NCBI GenBank assembly: GCA_013696695.1
Contig: JACCYD010000950.1
Location: 1 to 8,696 of the forward strand
Reading direction: 5' to 3'
DNA: 8,696 nucleotides
DNA from: Deltaproteobacteria bacterium
GTDB taxonomy: Bacteria > Myxococcota_A > Polyangia > Haliangiales > Haliangiaceae
Of the stretch, positions 6,818 through 8,696 are shown in pieces. Every line of letters starts with the position of its first letter. The first letter of the stretch is position 1. Made by a program: the position numbers and the translations under genes. The notes beneath the pieces were generated by a model, which saw only the letters and a program-made list of their open reading frames with translations, searched no databases and had not been told where the DNA came from.

Positions 6818-8696
6818 AGAGGCGCATTGCAGTCCTGCTGGTGTGGACGCTGCCGAGCGTCCTGTTCCTCGCCATCACGTGCGTGACGTTCCGCGCGTAT
6901 CGCATCCCGCCGCCGGATCGCCTCGACGGCCCCGCGCGGTTCGCGATGATCGAAGCGCTGCGCGCAGCCCTCGACGGCAAGCCGGAGGATCCCGCGCTGC
7001 TGCAACAGCTCACGCACACCGTTCGCGGCCCGATCGTCGCGACCGTGTGGTCAAGCGGTCGCTCGCTCGCGACGGTCAACGACGAGTCCACCGATCTCGC
7101 GGCGGCGACGCGTGCGCTCGCCGCCAAGCTACAGGCCCATCCCAAGCTCGCGCCGCTCGACGCGGCGCTGCGGGCCAAGGCACGCATCCAGGTCGACATC
7201 GTCACCGGCACCGGCCCGCTGGGTGGCGATCACTGGCTGTTCGATCGACTCGCCGTGCCGGGCATCGCTGACATGCTCGCGATCAACCCGGGCGTCGAGG
7301 GCATCGGCGTCACCATCAACGGCGTCACCACCGTGGTGCTGCCGCACGAGCTGGTCGGCGCGAAGCTGCTCGCCGCGAAGAAGCCGTCGGCCGCGCTCGC
7401 CGACTTCGCGATCGGTGTCGACCTCAACAAGATCCGGACGATGGTCGCGACCCGCGCGAACCAGAAGACCGGCGTCGCCGCGAAGGATCTATTCAGGTTT
7501 CGCACCGACACGTTCGTCGAGCTCCCCGTCCAGCTGCGCCGCGCCGCCGGTGCGCCTTACACGGCTGCCGCAGATCCACTGCCGCTGTATCGCGGCGTGC
7601 CGCCGGTGCCGAAGATCAACGCTGCGGTGTTGCGCGCCGCGGCCCTCGACGGCGGGCGCTATCTGATCGGGCACCTCGCGCCGAACGGTCGCTACATCTA
7701 CGAGCACGACGTCGGTTCCGGATTACAGACCGATCCGAAGGGGCCGTCGTACAGCATGCCGCGCCACGCGGGCACGACATACTTCCTCGCCGAGCTCTAC
7801 CGGATCACGAAGGAGGAATGGCTGCGCGAGCCGATCGAGCGCGCGTTCGCCCACCTCGCGGAGCTGATGGGCAACAAGAAGTGCACGTCGACACTGCCGG
7901 ACGGCACGCCGATCGATTGCGTGATGGATCGCAACGATCGGATCGCGACGCTGGGCTCGACCGCGCTCAGCGTCGTGGCACTCGCCGAGTACCAGCGCGC
8001 GACCGGCGACAAGCGGTATCTGCCCACGGCCACCAAGCTCGCGTCGTTCATCCTGTGGATGCAGCGCGACGACGGCTCGTTCCGGCATCGCTACGATCCG
8101 GCATCGCGCAAGGCCGACGACACCGCGCAGGATCTCTACTACTCGGGTGAAGCCGCGCTCGCACTCGCGCGCATGCACGTGATCACCGGCGAGGCCAAGT
8201 ACGCGCAGGGTGCCGAGCGCGCCGTCGATTGGCTGGTCGACTGGTACGACTTCTTCATGTCCGGCTTCTTCTACGGCGAGGAGCACTGGACGTGCATCTC
8301 CGCAGAAGCGACGTGGCCAGCGGCGAAGAATCCGAAGTACCGCGACTTCTGCCACGGCTACGGCGCGTTCCTTCGCCAGCAGCAACCGGAAGCCGGCGAA
8401 CACCCCGACGAGGACGACCTCGCGGGCTCGTACAACTTCACGCCGTTCCTGATGCCGAACAACACGCCGGCGGGCTCGCGCACCGAGGCGATGATCTCCG
8501 CGTACCTGCTCGGGCGTCATCACGGCACGCCCGACGGTGCCGTCCGCGAGCAAGTGCGCGGCGCGCTGCAGTACGTGCTCGGACAGCAGCTGCGACCCGA
8601 CACCGACTTCAACGTTGTCGGGCCGGGCTACGGCGGCATCCCGGGATCACCGATCGACAGGAACGTCCGCATCGACTTCGTCCAGCACGTCTGCTC
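6814..8696 (+). CDS. Membrane-anchored protein: divergent AMMECR1-like domain plus alpha/alpha-toroid domain (3' truncated by window)
   Basis: The ATG at 6814 overlaps the upstream TGA (ATGA); the frame stays open through 8696, giving 627 residues and no stop. MKRR followed by a hydrophobic stretch (about 5-26) is a signal anchor, placing the rest outside the cytoplasm. Residues about 40-250 match the layout of AMMECR1 domains: RGPIVATVWSSGRSLATV where AMMECR1 has its RG-x-x-V-T-L...LRGCIG strands, then a helix, RIQVDIVTG, GVEGIGVTINGVTTVVLPHELV and a helix ending FRFRTDTFVE. The hallmark LRGCIG is not kept, so this is a divergent relative at best. From about 291 (NGRYIYEHDV) an alpha/alpha-toroid begins: SMPRHAGTTYFLAELYR, TALSVVALAEYQRATGDKRYL, QRDDGSF (417-423, like the QW motif of terpene cyclases) and DLYYSGEAALALARMH (440-455). 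Such folds occur in glycosidases, glucuronyl epimerases and prenyl/terpene enzymes. Acidic residues in SGEA and YGEEHW (around 490) could be catalytic. The reaction is unknown. Confidence 0.8.
   Translation, partial: MKRRIAVLLVWTLPSVLFLAITCVTFRAYRIPPPDRLDGPARFAMIEALRAALDGKPEDPALLQQLTHTVRGPIVATVWSSGRSLATVNDESTDLAAATRALAAKLQAHPKLAPLDAALRAKARIQVDIVTGTGPLGGDHWLFDRLAVPGIADMLAINPGVEGIGVTINGVTTVVLPHELVGAKLLAAKKPSAALADFAIGVDLNKIRTMVATRANQKTGVAAKDLFRFRTDTFVELPVQLRRAAGAPYTAAADPLPLYRGVPPVPKINAAVLRAAALDGGRYLIGHLAPNGRYIYEHDVGSGLQTDPKGPSYSMPRHAGTTYFLAELYRITKEEWLREPIERAFAHLAELMGNKKCTSTLPDGTPIDCVMDRNDRIATLGSTALSVVALAEYQRATGDKRYLPTATKLASFILWMQRDDGSFRHRYDPASRKADDTAQDLYYSGEAALALARMHVITGEAKYAQGAERAVDWLVDWYDFFMSGFFYGEEHWTCISAEATWPAAKNPKYRDFCHGYGAFLRQQQPEAGEHPDEDDLAGSYNFTPFLMPNNTPAGSRTEAMISAYLLGRHHGTPDGAVREQVRGALQYVLGQQLRPDTDFNVVGPGYGGIPGSPIDRNVRIDFVQHVC

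Noticed and set aside
7723..8553. A 276-codon minus-strand frame opposite the toroid gene
   Set aside because: Arg/Val/Ala-rich shadow; the plus frame gives toroid motifs, an anchor and an ATGA overlap.
1..8696. Mobile elements, tRNA/rRNA genes, CRISPR arrays, riboswitches
   Set aside because: No transposase or integrase, no direct-repeat arrays, no tRNA-like cloverleaf or conserved RNA motif was noticed; almost the whole window is coding.

Overview
The window is dense, high-GC bacterial DNA (G/C strongly favoured at third codon positions) with six protein genes. It reads most like a member of the Myxococcota, possibly the Polyangia/Haliangiales side. That is inferred from gene style: a TPR protein with a long non-TPR C-terminal domain, large lipoproteins with Ig-like, Cys-rich and PPC modules, and IPT/TIG-repeat lipoproteins carrying a metzincin-type domain. 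No marker gene fixes the taxon. No tRNA, rRNA, CRISPR array, insertion sequence or phage gene was seen, so this looks like chromosomal cell-envelope and secretome territory rather than an island.

Layout. (1) Bases 1-1362, + strand: the 3' part of a TPR protein whose start lies upstream of the window. (2) Bases 1363-1479: a 117-base gap, the longest stretch without a gene, holding a small hairpin just after the TPR stop, a perfect 9-bp inverted repeat, and the ribosome-binding site of the next gene. (3) Bases 1480-5489, + strand: two lipoprotein genes sharing one base (TGATG). The first is an Ig-like/Cys-rich/double-PPC protein with no peptidase. The second has three IPT/TIG-like repeats and a C-terminal HExxH metzincin-like domain. 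(4) Bases 5486-6037, - strand: a small membrane-anchored protein of unknown function, convergent with the protease gene; the two stop codons share the palindrome CTAG. (5) A 42-base divergent gap at 6038-6079. (6) Bases 6080-8696, + strand: a polytopic membrane protein and a large membrane-anchored protein whose start overlaps the previous stop by ATGA. The second gene runs off the window end.

How the genes may work together. The lipoprotein pair looks like a translationally coupled secreted unit in which the PPC modules and a protease domain, often found in one polypeptide, sit in two neighbouring proteins. The final pair couples an integral membrane protein to an extracytoplasmic protein. 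That protein appears to combine a divergent AMMECR1-like domain with an alpha/alpha-toroid domain of the glycosidase/epimerase/prenyltransferase-like fold class, which hints at envelope glycan or lipid chemistry. The most unusual points are this fusion, the Asn in place of the third zinc ligand in the metzincin motif, and the perfect dyad ahead of the lipoprotein operon.
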